64,000 nt of DNA from an uncultured Collinsella sp. (GTDB lineage: Bacteria > Actinomycetota > Coriobacteriia > Coriobacteriales > Coriobacteriaceae): the NCBI GenBank assembly GCA_938005465.1, contig CALLNU010000019.1, forward strand, positions 99,361 to 163,360. The letters are read 5' to 3'. Each line of letters starts with the position of its first letter. Positions within the stretch are counted from its first letter, which is position 1. Position numbers and translations under genes: made by a program. Shown here in pieces: positions 7,622 to 16,213 of this stretch. The notes beneath the pieces were generated by a model, which saw only the letters and a program-made list of their open reading frames with translations, searched no databases and had not been told where the DNA came from.

Positions 7622-8899
7622 CTAGTGCTGTGCGACGACAACGCCCAGGCCATCGGGAATGACGGCTACCTTGGCATCGGCACCCTTCATCTCAAAGGCG
7701 AGCTTGAGCGCCTCCTCGAGGGTGTTGACCGGCGTCATGTGCATATCCTTAATCATCTGGTGATCGCACAGGTCGGTGACCATGATCACAGGGTGATGCG
7801 CCAGGATGCGGGCGAAAATCTGGCTCGTCCACTGGTCGGGCAGGGTCTCGTCCTTAGGACGGTCGATGCAGGCGCGCTCAAACTCTGCCGGATCGTTGTC
7901 GGCGATGTTGTGATAGAAGCCCTCGCCACCGTGACCGTCGGCACAACCGGCGACATCGATGATCACGCCGCCCTCGGGAAGTGTGGCCTCTGCAGAGCAC
8001 ATGCCCTTCACGGCCTGATAGATGTTCTGGTCGAGCGGGTAGCCGCCGTTGGTGGTAATGGCAATCTCGCACTCGACGGGCTCAACGCCGGCAAGGCTCT
8101 TCACGAACTCGCAGCCAGCCTCGTGCGCCTTGTGGATGTCACCGGCAAAAGAACCGATGACCTCGTGCTTGCCGTTGAGCACCACGTTAAGCACAAAGGC
8201 AAGGTGAGCCATCTCGGCGGCGGCAAACATGTCCTCGCTCACGTGGTTGTGGCACAGGTTGCCGGCACGCGAGTGGGAATCATTCACAAACTGACCGTTG
8301 TGGTTGTACATGATGGTCTTGTAGCTGGCGACGCCAGGCAGGACGGACTTGCGGCTACCAGAGAAACCGGCAAAGAAATGCGGCTCAATAAAGCCCTCGG
8401 CAAGCAGCAGATCGCAATCGGCAGCAATCTTGTTGATGATGCACTCGCCGCCAGAAGGCAGGGTGCCGATCTTTTTCATCATGCTGTCGTCAGTCGCGAC
8501 GTGCATAACGATTTCCTCGTTGGCAACGATCTCCTCGCCGTACTTGTTGACGAGCTCCTCGTGCGTCGACGGACGATGCATACCCGTAGCAACCAGAATG
8601 CGAACGCGCGCTTCAGGCGCAGCAGAATGGATGTGATGCAGCAGAATAGGCATCGTCACACGCGAGGGAACAGGGCGCGTATGGTCGGAGCTAATGATGA
8701 CAATATCCTTCTTGCCAGCACAAAGCTCCTCGAGCGGAGGCGAGCCATAAGGGTTGGCAAGCGACTCCTCTACCAGCTCTTCCTGCGATTTCGTGGTCTT
8801 AAACTCGTTTTGATGACCTTCCATCACACCCGCGAAGTTCTTATCCTCGAGCTCCAGATGCAACGTCTTGCGGTCAAACGGCAGTTCACATTCAAACAA
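7622..8899 (-). CDS. larA: Nickel-pincer lactate racemase LarA
   Basis: LarA interconverts D- and L-lactate using the nickel-pincer nucleotide bound to a lysine. This 425-residue protein matches the numbering of the Lactiplantibacillus plantarum enzyme: D72 and R75 (SSDHTRP), H108 (ATGMHRPS), H174 and the cofactor lysine K184 (EPHFFAGFSGSRKSVLPG), H200 (YNHNGQF), Q295 and K298 (NIYQAVKG). All are present, so activity as a true racemase is likely rather than another DUF2088 reaction. The start appears to be TTG at 8899, with GGAAGAGGG upstream. The aquaporin gene follows after 49 bases and is probably co-transcribed. Confidence 0.94.
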   Translation of the reverse strand: MFECELPFDRKTLHLELEDKNFAGVMEGHQNEFKTTKSQEELVEESLANPYGSPPLEELCAGKKDIVIISSDHTRPVPSRVTMPILLHHIHSAAPEARVRILVATGMHRPSTHEELVNKYGEEIVANEEIVMHVATDDSMMKKIGTLPSGGECIINKIAADCDLLLAEGFIEPHFFAGFSGSRKSVLPGVASYKTIMYNHNGQFVNDSHSRAGNLCHNHVSEDMFAAAEMAHLAFVLNVVLNGKHEVIGSFAGDIHKAHEAGCEFVKSLAGVEPVECEIAITTNGGYPLDQNIYQAVKGMCSAEATLPEGGVIIDVAGCADGHGGEGFYHNIADNDPAEFERACIDRPKDETLPDQWTSQIFARILAHHPVIMVTDLCDHQMIKDMHMTPVNTLEEALKLAFEMKGADAKVAVIPDGLGVVVAQH

Positions 8900-9617
8900 T
8901 GACGAGCGCCCTCTTCCTTTTCAACTGACACACTAGATAAACCGTTGGAAGGATACGCCGCTCACCGAAAAACACCACCGTCCACCGACTCATTAACACA
9001 ACGTTCATATTTGACCCACAACAAAACGGCCGCGACCCCAAACGGAACCGCAGCCGCCTGTCAAAGACACTATAGACAGGATGATTTACGCAGCGCCGAG
9101 GCAAACATCTAGCCCGAGACGTACGCACGTAAGCCATTTTGCATAAATGCGTTAATTAATTGCATAAAATGGCGCATGGATTTCTAGCCGTAACAGGGTG
9201 GTACCCTCCGGAGCGTGCATTTTTGCGAGTATTCAGCATCGCGGGATAAGATTTTGGTGTCAAAAGTCTTTCAAAAGGTAGATAGTCCTCATGGCTCGTC
9301 CCATCTGGATAGCATGCGGCGAGAAACCAGCCATATATGAACATCGCCAAAGCCCAATCGTCGTGCAAAAGCATCAACAGGGGCCGCGAACGTCACCCAT
9401 AGCCTTATGCACCAATCTTTGGCTGCTGAAAACTCCGTTTTTTGCACGTCGTCCCAAGCACCACCCTCACCCAGCGGCTGATCCGCCGTAAACCGAGGAC
9501 GAAAGGACCCGATGGGTTTCCCTCTGAATGCACTCCGCAGCACGAAGCCCCTTCCAAACGCGCGAAGCGCGCCATTAATTCCCCCAGCCAGTAATCCGCC
9601 GAAGACCGGACATCGCA
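8900..9617. other. Gene-free region upstream of larA
   Basis: No convincing gene lies here; short open frames on the minus strand (to 9377 and 9543) have no ribosome binding sites or recognisable protein features. It must hold the larA promoter. Two regulatory-looking inverted repeats are visible: CCTGTC/GACAGG at 9057-9080 and the AT-rich one at 9133-9173. A stretch near 9530-9585 (GCACTCCGCAG, then a GCGC-GAA-GCGC hairpin) looks like a decayed relative of the nested palindromes. Confidence 0.5.
9133..9173. promoter_or_regulatory. AT-rich inverted repeat upstream of larA
   Basis: GCCATTTT at 9133-9140 is complementary to AAAATGGC at 9166-9173, and TGCATAAA occurs twice as a direct repeat inside (9140 and 9161) around TTAATTAA. 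This has the look of a protein-binding site in an otherwise GC-rich chromosome. It is about 240 bases upstream of larA. No regulator can be assigned. Confidence 0.35.
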
Positions 9618-9744
9618 GGGCCCGCCATTAGTTTACTTTTAGGCACACTCCGCAGGACGCAAGAAGCCCTCGCCGCACGAAGTGCGCAGCGAGGGCTTCT
9701 TGCATGTCCGAGGACGTGCCTAAAAGTAAACTGATGGCGGGCCC
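9618..9744. repeat. Three-level nested palindrome, copy 2
   Basis: Outer arms of 29 bp (9618-9646 with 9716-9744) match at 28 positions, the exception being a G-T wobble. The middle stem is 15 bp and perfect (9659-9673 with 9689-9703) and holds the same CGCAC-GAA-GTGCG hairpin as copy 1. The 12-nt spacers are identical to copy 1, and the outer arms are not. It starts 21 bases after the ppc stop codon and is probably the ppc terminator, though its size far exceeds what a terminator needs. Confidence 0.85.
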
Positions 9745-9765
9745 GGACGACTACAGGGCTATCGA

Positions 9766-12591
9766 TTACCCCGTGTTCTGCAGTCCTGCCGAGACGCCGG
9801 TCACAGTCGAAAGAATCAGGCTCATGTACTCGGCCTTCTTCTCCTCGGCCATCTCATCCTGGTTCATACGCACCTCGCGAAGGGCGCGGACCTGGGCGAT
9901 GGACAGGGCGTCAACGTAGGGGTTACGCACGCGAACGGCGCAGCCGAGCACGCGGCGGCGCTGCAGCGGCCACTCGTCACCGACGATGGCAAGGACCCAC
10001 TTGCGGGTGAGCTGCATCTCGGTGAAGACCTTCTCGGACAAATCCTGGCGATCGCCCAGGTGCAGATACATCTTGGCGATGCGCTGGTCGGTCTTGGCGA
10101 TCGACATCTCGATGTTGTCAATGAACGTGCGGAAGAACGGCCACTCCTGGTAGGCAGCCTTGAGCTGGTCAAGGTCGCCCAGCTGCTCGCAGGCGGTGCC
10201 TAGGCCGTACCAAGCGGCCAGGTTAATGCGCGCCTGGCTCCAGCTGAAGATCCACGGAATGGTACGCAGGTCGTCGAGCGACTTGGCGCCCAAGCCGCGC
10301 TTGGCGGGACGCGAGCCAATCGGCAGCAGACCGACCTCGGTCAGCGGCGTCACGGTCGAGAACCACGGTGTAAAGTCCTCGGTGTTCAGCAGGTCCAGAT
10401 AGCGCTCGTGGCTTGCGGCGTTAAGCTTCTCGGCCATATCCCAGAACTTCTGCGTGGTCTCGGTGTTAGTCTTCTCGACACTCGGGGCCGACTGCAAAAG
10501 CGTTGCGGCGGCAACGGACTCAACATGGCGCTGAGCCAGCGTGCGGTTGCCGTAACGGGCAAAGATGACCTCGCCCTGCTCGGTGAGCTTAAAGAAGCAG
10601 TTGACCGAACCCTTGGGCTGCGCCAGCACGGCCTTGTTGGCCGGGCCGCCGCCACGGCCCACGGCACCGCCGCGACCGTGCATGAGCACCAGGTCGATAT
10701 CGTTCTTCTCGGCCCACTTGGCAATGCGCTCCTGCGCGGAGTGCAGCGCGAGCATAGCCGTAGTAGGACCGGCATCCTTGGAGGAGTCGGAATAGCCCAG
10801 CATGACCTCCATGCGGCGGTTGGTCTGGGCAAGGCGCTTCTGCACCACGGGCAGCGTAAGCATCTGGTCGAGCACGTCGACACAGCCCTCGAGGTCCTCG
10901 AGCTGCTCGAACAGCGGGATCACGTCGAGCTCGGGAACGTCCTCCTCGTGTGCGAAGGACAGGTGGGCCAGCTCAAAGACGTCGGCCACATGCTGGGCGC
11001 TCTTGGTAAACGAGATGATGTAGCGGTGCGCCATCTTCTTGCCGTAGCGCTTTTGGATGGAGCCGATAGCGCGGAAGGTATCGATGACCTCGCGCGTCAT
11101 GGGCTGCAGGTCGCCATGGATACCGTTCTCGTGGATATCCTTGAGGGCGCGGGCGTGCACCACGGAATGCTGACGGAACTCCATCTCGACCATATGGAAG
11201 CCGAAGGACTCGACCTGCCAGATGATGGTCTGGACCGGGCCGTAGGCGGCACGGACGGCACCGCAGGCAGCAAGCGAACGCTGGACGACGCGCAGGTCAT
11301 CCAGGAACTCGTCGGCGCTGTGGTACATGGTGTCGGTGATGCGACGGACGGTGGCGTTCAGACGGTCGGCCATGACGAGCATGACGGCGCGATGCGGCTC
11401 GTGCTCGGAAATCAGCTCGGCGCGGGCCGTGTACTGGGTACTCATCTCGACCTGATGGTTCCACAGGTTGATGAGCTCGGCAGACGGCTTGCTGTAGGTG
11501 GCCTCGAGCGTGAGGTTGCGGCCGATGCGGCGGCACTTGTCCTCGAGCTTGAGCACCATGTGGGTAAAGTACTTGGCGGCGACCTCACGGCTCACCTTGG
11601 CGGTGACGTTGGGGTTACCGTCGCGGTCGGAACCGATCCAGCTGCCGGGATGGAAGAACGCCGGGCACAGCGGCGGCACGGTGCCGGCCTTGTCGCCCAG
11701 CACCCAGTCGTCAAAACGACGATAGATGACGGGGATAACGTCGAACAGCGTGTTATCAAAGATGTCGATGATGGTATCGGCTTCCTCGACCGGCGTGGGC
11801 TTCTTGAGCGCGATGGGGCTCGTACGCACCAGGGCGTCGATCTCCTGCAGCATATGGCGCTCGTTCTCCACCAGGTCGGAGCCGCCCAAACGCGGACGCT
11901 CCTCCAGCAGGTTGGAGATACGGCGAATCTTGCCCTCGACGGCCTTACGACGGGCCTCGGTGGGATGTGCGGTAAAGACAGGGTGGAACTCGAGCTTGCC
12001 GAGCAGCTCATTGGCACCCTCGACGCCCAGCTCATTCACCAGCTGGTGATAGGCGACGGTGAGCTCGTTGGCGGGATCGACCTCGGTATCGGTCGACGCA
12101 CCGGCCTCGCGCTCGCGCAGCTGCGCCACACGGTAGTTCTCCTCCGACAGGTTTGCCAGATGGAAGAAGCTCGTAAAGGCGCGGACAATGACCTGCTGCT
12201 TATCGAGCGGCAGGCTGTCGATCAAATCGACGACCTCACGAAATGCCACGGCAGTGGGTTCGTCGGCGGTGGGCACGCCCTGCTCGTCGACGGCCTCGTC
12301 GGCAGCACGGGTACCGGGGTTGCCGGCATTGGCCACAATCTCGGCCGACAGGATTTTGTCGAACAGGTCCGCGATCTCAGGATCATACTCGCTAAGCACA
12401 CGACGCTCCAGGCGCAGGAACAACGCCAGATTGTCGCGCAGCTCCTCGGGGATCTCGATCTCGGCGAGACGCTCCCTGGACTCGGCATTCGAGCCGATTC
12501 GGTTAACGAGGCGGTTGACCACGGCAGCGACGCGCGCCGCGGCTTCGGGTACAGACTGGTTGCTTAGGTTCTCAGCCACGTTTCCTCCCAT
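9766..12591 (-). CDS. ppc: Phosphoenolpyruvate carboxylase
   Basis: Makes oxaloacetate from PEP and bicarbonate, refilling the citric-acid intermediates or feeding reductive succinate formation. At 941 residues it is the full bacterial type. Visible landmarks are the catalytic histidine motif FTAHPTEARR, the YSDSSKDAG block, the glycine-rich loop HGRGGAVGRGGGPANKAV and the conserved C-terminus ending QNTG. The ATG at 12591 sits directly against AAGGAGGA; a GTG four codons later has GGGAGG before it, so the true start may be 12579. It stands as a single gene between its own promoter and nested palindrome copy 2. Confidence 0.96.
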   Translation of the reverse strand: MGGNVAENLSNQSVPEAAARVAAVVNRLVNRIGSNAESRERLAEIEIPEELRDNLALFLRLERRVLSEYDPEIADLFDKILSAEIVANAGNPGTRAADEAVDEQGVPTADEPTAVAFREVVDLIDSLPLDKQQVIVRAFTSFFHLANLSEENYRVAQLREREAGASTDTEVDPANELTVAYHQLVNELGVEGANELLGKLEFHPVFTAHPTEARRKAVEGKIRRISNLLEERPRLGGSDLVENERHMLQEIDALVRTSPIALKKPTPVEEADTIIDIFDNTLFDVIPVIYRRFDDWVLGDKAGTVPPLCPAFFHPGSWIGSDRDGNPNVTAKVSREVAAKYFTHMVLKLEDKCRRIGRNLTLEATYSKPSAELINLWNHQVEMSTQYTARAELISEHEPHRAVMLVMADRLNATVRRITDTMYHSADEFLDDLRVVQRSLAACGAVRAAYGPVQTIIWQVESFGFHMVEMEFRQHSVVHARALKDIHENGIHGDLQPMTREVIDTFRAIGSIQKRYGKKMAHRYIISFTKSAQHVADVFELAHLSFAHEEDVPELDVIPLFEQLEDLEGCVDVLDQMLTLPVVQKRLAQTNRRMEVMLGYSDSSKDAGPTTAMLALHSAQERIAKWAEKNDIDLVLMHGRGGAVGRGGGPANKAVLAQPKGSVNCFFKLTEQGEVIFARYGNRTLAQRHVESVAAATLLQSAPSVEKTNTETTQKFWDMAEKLNAASHERYLDLLNTEDFTPWFSTVTPLTEVGLLPIGSRPAKRGLGAKSLDDLRTIPWIFSWSQARINLAAWYGLGTACEQLGDLDQLKAAYQEWPFFRTFIDNIEMSIAKTDQRIAKMYLHLGDRQDLSEKVFTEMQLTRKWVLAIVGDEWPLQRRRVLGCAVRVRNPYVDALSIAQVRALREVRMNQDEMAEEKKAEYMSLILSTVTGVSAGLQNTG

Positions 12592-12623
12592 TCCTCCTTC
12601 TATGCACGTAACATGCGGTATTC

Positions 12624-12685
12624 ATTATAGGCGCTTGAGAAATACTTTCGACACTGATTGCGCTTTACCACACAAAAGTATTTTC
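12624..12685 (-). promoter_or_regulatory. ppc promoter region with inverted repeat
   Basis: On the minus strand TATAAT is at 12629-12624, 33 bases before the ppc start. Just upstream is an inverted repeat, GAAATACTTT near 12639-12648 and AAAGTATTTTC at 12675-12685. The first arm falls where a -35 box would be, and no consensus -35 is seen. This suggests a regulated promoter. Confidence 0.45.
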
Positions 12686-12742
12686 TGCATTGCAAGGGTT
12701 TTTGCCCTAAATGGTCGTATTTCTCGGTGGACGGCATACACA

Positions 12743-12779
12743 AACGGGGGCATTCAGCATAAATGCGAAACACCCCCGT
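12743..12779 (-). terminator. Hairpin after hisS
   Basis: ACGGGGG near 12744 pairs with CCCCCGT ending near 12779, with an inner ATT-rich loop. It lies in the 245-base gap after the hisS stop codon. The T-run is poor, so this is a weak terminator candidate. Confidence 0.4.
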
Positions 12780-12836
12780 AACAATCGCTCGCCGCGAGAG
12801 GGAAATGTTAGCGGGTCCGCAGCTCAAAAAGATGCG

Positions 12837-14150
12837 CTACAGGCGCTCGCGAACCGCCTCGACAACGTTGGCCAGATCGGCAAGGACCTCTTCATGGCTC
12901 TCCATGTCGCGCACCTTGACCTTGCCGGCGGCAAGCTCGTCGCCGCCCAGGACCAGGATGAGCTTGGCGCCTACCTTATCGGCCTGCTTAAACTGGGCTT
13001 TGAGCGAACGGCCCTGATAGTCGGCCTCGGTCACGATACCTGCGGCGCGAAGCTCCTGCGTAATGGCAAAGACGTTCTGGCGCAGCTCCTTGCCGGCGTT
13101 GGCGACATAAACGCACGGGGCCTCCTCGGCACCCAGATCGCTGCCAAAGGCCTGCAGGGCCAGCAGGGCGCGCTCAAAACCGACGGCAAAGCCGACGCCC
13201 GCCGTGGGCTTGCCGCCCTCGAGCTCGACCAGGCCGTCGTAGCGGCCGCCGCCGCCGATGGAGCCGACGCCGGCGCCAGGGGCCTCGACCTCAAAGACGG
13301 TACGGGTGTAGTAGTCCAGGCCGCGCACCAAGGTGGGATCCTCGACATACTCGATACCGGCGGCATCCAGATAGCGCTTGACCTGCTCGTAGTGCTCGCG
13401 GCACTCGTCGCACAGGTTGTCACCCATCAGCGGAGCCTCGGCCATGATCTCGCGGCAATGGTCGTTCTTGCAGTCGAAGGCGCGCAGCGGGTTAAGCTCG
13501 GCGCGCTCGCGGCACTCGTCGCACATCTCGTCGGCGTGGTCGAGAATGAACTGCTTAACCTGCTCGCGATAGGCCGGACGGCACTGGGGATCGCCCATCG
13601 AGTTAATGAGCAGACGGAGCTTGGAAAGATCGAAGCCCAGACGCTTGTAGAACTCCATGAGCATGATGATGCACTCGGCGTCTGCCGCCGGATCGGGAGC
13701 GCCGAGCCACTCGATGCCCACCTGATGGAACTGGCGCAGGCGGCCCTTCTGGGGACGCTCGCCGCGGAACATGGCCTCGGCGTAGTAAGCCTTAAACGGC
13801 GTGGAACCCTGGGGCACCAGGTTGTTCTCCACGACGGCGCGCACCACACCGGCCGTGCCCTCGGGACGAAGGGCCAGGCGCTGCTTGGGCTTAAGCTTGG
13901 TGTCGGTGCCCTCGGTAAAGACGCGCTCCAGGTTGGCGCCGCTAAACACGCGGAACATCTCCTTGCGCACGACGTCGGTCGACTGGCCGATACCGTGGAC
14001 AAACACGTCAGCCTGCTCGATCGCGGGCGTCTCGATGGGCTTAAAGCCAAACGGCTCGAATACGCTGGCCGCAATCTGCTGCATCTTTTGCCAGGCGCGC
14101 ATCTCGGCGCCGATAAGGTCGCGGGTTCCCTCCGCCTTCTGTGCCTGCAT
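12837..14150 (-). CDS. hisS: Histidine--tRNA ligase
   Basis: Class II synthetase that charges tRNA-His, 437 residues. Motif 2 is FRGERPQKGRLRQFHQVG, the histidine-binding motifs are VRGLDYYTRTVFE and GGGGRYDGLVE, and an anticodon-binding domain closes the protein. An insert holds paired cysteines (CDECRERAE, FDCKNDHC, CDECREHYE) in about residues 175-240, probably a metal-binding knuckle seen in some HisRS. I chose ATG at 14150, with AAAGG 9 bases upstream, rather than TTG two codons earlier. A TATAAT box lies at 14198-14193 on the minus strand. Confidence 0.96.
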   Translation of the reverse strand: MQAQKAEGTRDLIGAEMRAWQKMQQIAASVFEPFGFKPIETPAIEQADVFVHGIGQSTDVVRKEMFRVFSGANLERVFTEGTDTKLKPKQRLALRPEGTAGVVRAVVENNLVPQGSTPFKAYYAEAMFRGERPQKGRLRQFHQVGIEWLGAPDPAADAECIIMLMEFYKRLGFDLSKLRLLINSMGDPQCRPAYREQVKQFILDHADEMCDECRERAELNPLRAFDCKNDHCREIMAEAPLMGDNLCDECREHYEQVKRYLDAAGIEYVEDPTLVRGLDYYTRTVFEVEAPGAGVGSIGGGGRYDGLVELEGGKPTAGVGFAVGFERALLALQAFGSDLGAEEAPCVYVANAGKELRQNVFAITQELRAAGIVTEADYQGRSLKAQFKQADKVGAKLILVLGGDELAAGKVKVRDMESHEEVLADLANVVEAVRERL

Positions 14151-14192
14151 GGGCAAACACCTTTCTTTTGTATCGCGTCATAGATAGTGGAC

Positions 14193-14198
14193 ATTATA
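14193..14198 (-). promoter_or_regulatory. -10 box of hisS
   Basis: TATAAT on the minus strand, 43 bases before the hisS start. The position expected for the -35 box lies in the end of the palindrome at 14211-14280, so that hairpin could affect initiation. Confidence 0.45.
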
Positions 14199-14210
14199 CG
14201 GCACAAACAC

Positions 14211-14280
14211 AAACAGCGGCGGTGCGTCTGACCGAACGAGGGTATGGGGACTCGTTCGGCCTGACGCACCGCCGCTGTTT
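14211..14280. repeat. Palindrome a between hisS and the broken MFS gene
   Basis: Two 30-bp arms (14211-14240 with 14251-14280) match at 27 positions, with a 10-nt loop. It is one of three long palindromes packed into 14211-14415. Confidence 0.75.
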
Positions 14281-14282
14281 GC

Positions 14283-14344
14283 GATCCGCTTTCCTCCGTC
14301 CCCTTCGGATCACGTGATCTGTTGGGGACGGAGGAAAACGGATC
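14283..14344. repeat. Palindrome b between hisS and the broken MFS gene
   Basis: Arms of 21 bp (14283-14303 with 14324-14344) match at 20 positions. The loop holds a second small palindrome, GATCACGTGATC. It follows palindrome a after 2 bases. Confidence 0.75.
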
Positions 14345-14359
14345 ATTTCGTAGGCCCGT

Positions 14360-14415
14360 GACCGCCTTGGAAACCGAATGATGGTACGAGCATCTATTCG
14401 GCTTCCAGGGCGGCC
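14360..14415. repeat. Palindrome c, overlapping the MFS fragment
   Basis: Arms of 20 bp (14360-14379 with 14396-14415) match at 17 positions, the rest being wobble-type differences. The right arm contains the last codons of the MFS fragment, so this palindrome coincides with the point where the gene is lost. Confidence 0.6.
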
Positions 14416-14762
14416 ACAAACAGAACGGGGCAAACAGAAAAGAGCACGTAGACCTGCCACAGTTCACCGACAAGGCTCATGCCGGCAAGAACGGCAGAGG
14501 TGGCGATTACAGTGAGGGAGCCCAAAACGCGACCGCTTACTTTATCGGCAACATGACCGATCACAAGTGAGCCGATAACGCTCACCACGGTGGAGATGGC
14601 GTTGGAGATGTTGTACTGCGCAAGCGTGATGCCCAGGTCGCTGACGACGAGCGGCTGAAACAGGCTCATGCAGTTAACGAAAATCGTGTAGCACGTGGCC
14701 ATGATGACAAAGCCGGAAGCCACCACGAGCCAGCCGGGGAAGAACTTACGCTGCTGGGACAT
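14394..14762 (-). pseudogene. Truncated MFS transporter (N-terminal third)
   Basis: Only 122 residues remain of a major facilitator transporter that would normally have about 400. Four membrane segments are readable, starting with FFPGWLVVASGFVIMATCYT and including the MFS loop motif in GHVADKVSGRVLG. The reading frame then stops after FVAALEAE inside palindrome c, and no continuation is recognisable before hisS. The likely start is ATG at 14762. It follows the M20 amidohydrolase gene, so it was probably the uptake partner of that enzyme. Function now seems unlikely. Confidence 0.75.
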
Positions 14763-14801
14763 ACTGCTCCTTTTTAAACAAACGAGTAGCAAGATTGGGT
14801 G

Positions 14802-16097
14802 CTACCGGTGGTCGGCGATGTAGCCCAAAGCGACTGCCGCATAAGCCGCGGCGCCAAGGGGAAGCTCGGCATCGCTAAAACGTGCCTTGGGATGATGCTG
14901 AGCAAAATGCTCGTCCGTATCAGTCACGGCAGCGCCCACGGTAAAGTACGCACTCGGGATCTCACTCGAGATCAACGCGAAGTCCTCACTCGCCATGGCG
15001 TGGAACAGCGGCAAGAAAGCCGCCTTGGGCAGCACTGCGCCCACGTAGCCAAGCGACGCCTGAGTCATATCGCTGTCGAGTACAAGCGGCGGAACATCCG
15101 AAAGCGTCTCGATGGTCGCCGGCGTACGATATGTTGCGGCAACGCCGTTAACGACCTCCGCGATGCGGGTCTTGAGGTGCTCCATGAGCTTGACGTCGAA
15201 GCCACGCAGCGTTCCCTCGAGCACACAAGTGTCGGGGATGACATTTGCGGCCTGACCGCCGGCGAACTTGCCAACGGTAAGCGCGACCTCCTTGGCCGCC
15301 GGCACCTCGCGGGAGATGAGCTCCTGAAGCGCCAGATGCACATGGACGCCGGCCGTGATGGGGTCGATGCAGATCTCGGGGCTCGAGCCATGGCCGCCCT
15401 TGCCCTGAAGCGTGACGCGAAAACCGTACACGCCCGAGAGCGCCGGGCTGCCGTAGAGCACCAGGCCAAGCGGCGACTGGCTATTGACATGCATGGCAAA
15501 GGCGGCCTGGGGGCGTGGGCTCTGCAGCAAACCGTCGACGATGGCAGCACGGGCACCCTCAAAGGTTTCCTCGCCCGGCTGGAACAGCAACTTAACCGTA
15601 GCGTTGGCATCAACAAGCTCTGCCTCGCGCGCTTTGAGCATACGAGCCGCACCAAGCAGCGCCGTCGCGTGCATATCGTGACCGCAAGCGTGCATGCAGC
15701 CGTTGGTGGATGCAAAGGGCTCGCCGGATTCCTCGGCAACGGGCAGGGCGTCCATGTCGCCACGCAGCATGATGACCGTACCGGCCTGCTCATTCGTGCA
15801 GATGCCATTGCCTTGGGCCGCGGCGGCACCGGCGCCGACAAGGCCCACAACGCAGGAACCATCGACGAGCGTAGCAAATGGGATGTCCATCTCGGTCAGG
15901 CGCGCTTGGATATACGTAGAGGTCTGCGGGAGGCTATTACCCAGCTCGGGCATCTGATGTAAATCGTGTCGCCACGCAGCGAGCTCGTCTGCAAAAGTCT
16001 GAGCTTCTGCAACAAGACCGTCACCGATAGCGGCCTGCGCCGCTGCGGTAGCCTTGGGCGCTGGTTGCGGTTGAAAATCGGACAAAGCTGGTGCCAT
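14802..16097 (-). CDS. M20-family amidohydrolase (hippurate/amino-acid deacylase type)
   Basis: A 431-residue zinc peptidase of family M20D, which removes acyl groups from amino acids or related amides in the cytoplasm. Metal ligands are seen in CMHACGHDMHATALLG and in QPGEETFEGARA; a dimerization domain (ALSGVYGFRVTLQGKGGHGSSP) interrupts the catalytic domain, and ASEDFALIS carries the last ligand region. The start at 16097 has GGAGGGCATCT before it; the longer frame to 16151 lacks a site. Close relatives include N-acetyl-diaminopimelate, hippurate and aminobenzoyl-glutamate hydrolases, so the substrate is open. The broken MFS gene lies downstream. Confidence 0.85.
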   Translation of the reverse strand: MAPALSDFQPQPAPKATAAAQAAIGDGLVAEAQTFADELAAWRHDLHQMPELGNSLPQTSTYIQARLTEMDIPFATLVDGSCVVGLVGAGAAAAQGNGICTNEQAGTVIMLRGDMDALPVAEESGEPFASTNGCMHACGHDMHATALLGAARMLKAREAELVDANATVKLLFQPGEETFEGARAAIVDGLLQSPRPQAAFAMHVNSQSPLGLVLYGSPALSGVYGFRVTLQGKGGHGSSPEICIDPITAGVHVHLALQELISREVPAAKEVALTVGKFAGGQAANVIPDTCVLEGTLRGFDVKLMEHLKTRIAEVVNGVAATYRTPATIETLSDVPPLVLDSDMTQASLGYVGAVLPKAAFLPLFHAMASEDFALISSEIPSAYFTVGAAVTDTDEHFAQHHPKARFSDAELPLGAAAYAAVALGYIADHR

Positions 16098-16213
16098 AGA
16101 TGCCCTCCAGTAACGTTTTTGCAGCAAGCACTTTGATAGCATAAAGTGCAAGGTACAACTTTAAGGGCGACGCATAAAAAATGCCGCCCCGGGAGGGCGG
16201 CGCAACAAGTTGT

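Noticed and set aside
9156..9543. Two short minus-strand open frames upstream of larA
   Set aside because: They overlap each other, have no ribosome site, and their composition is that of random intergenic sequence.
10408..12567. A 719-codon open frame on the plus strand
   Set aside because: It is the antisense shadow of ppc, with no start signal or recognisable domain.
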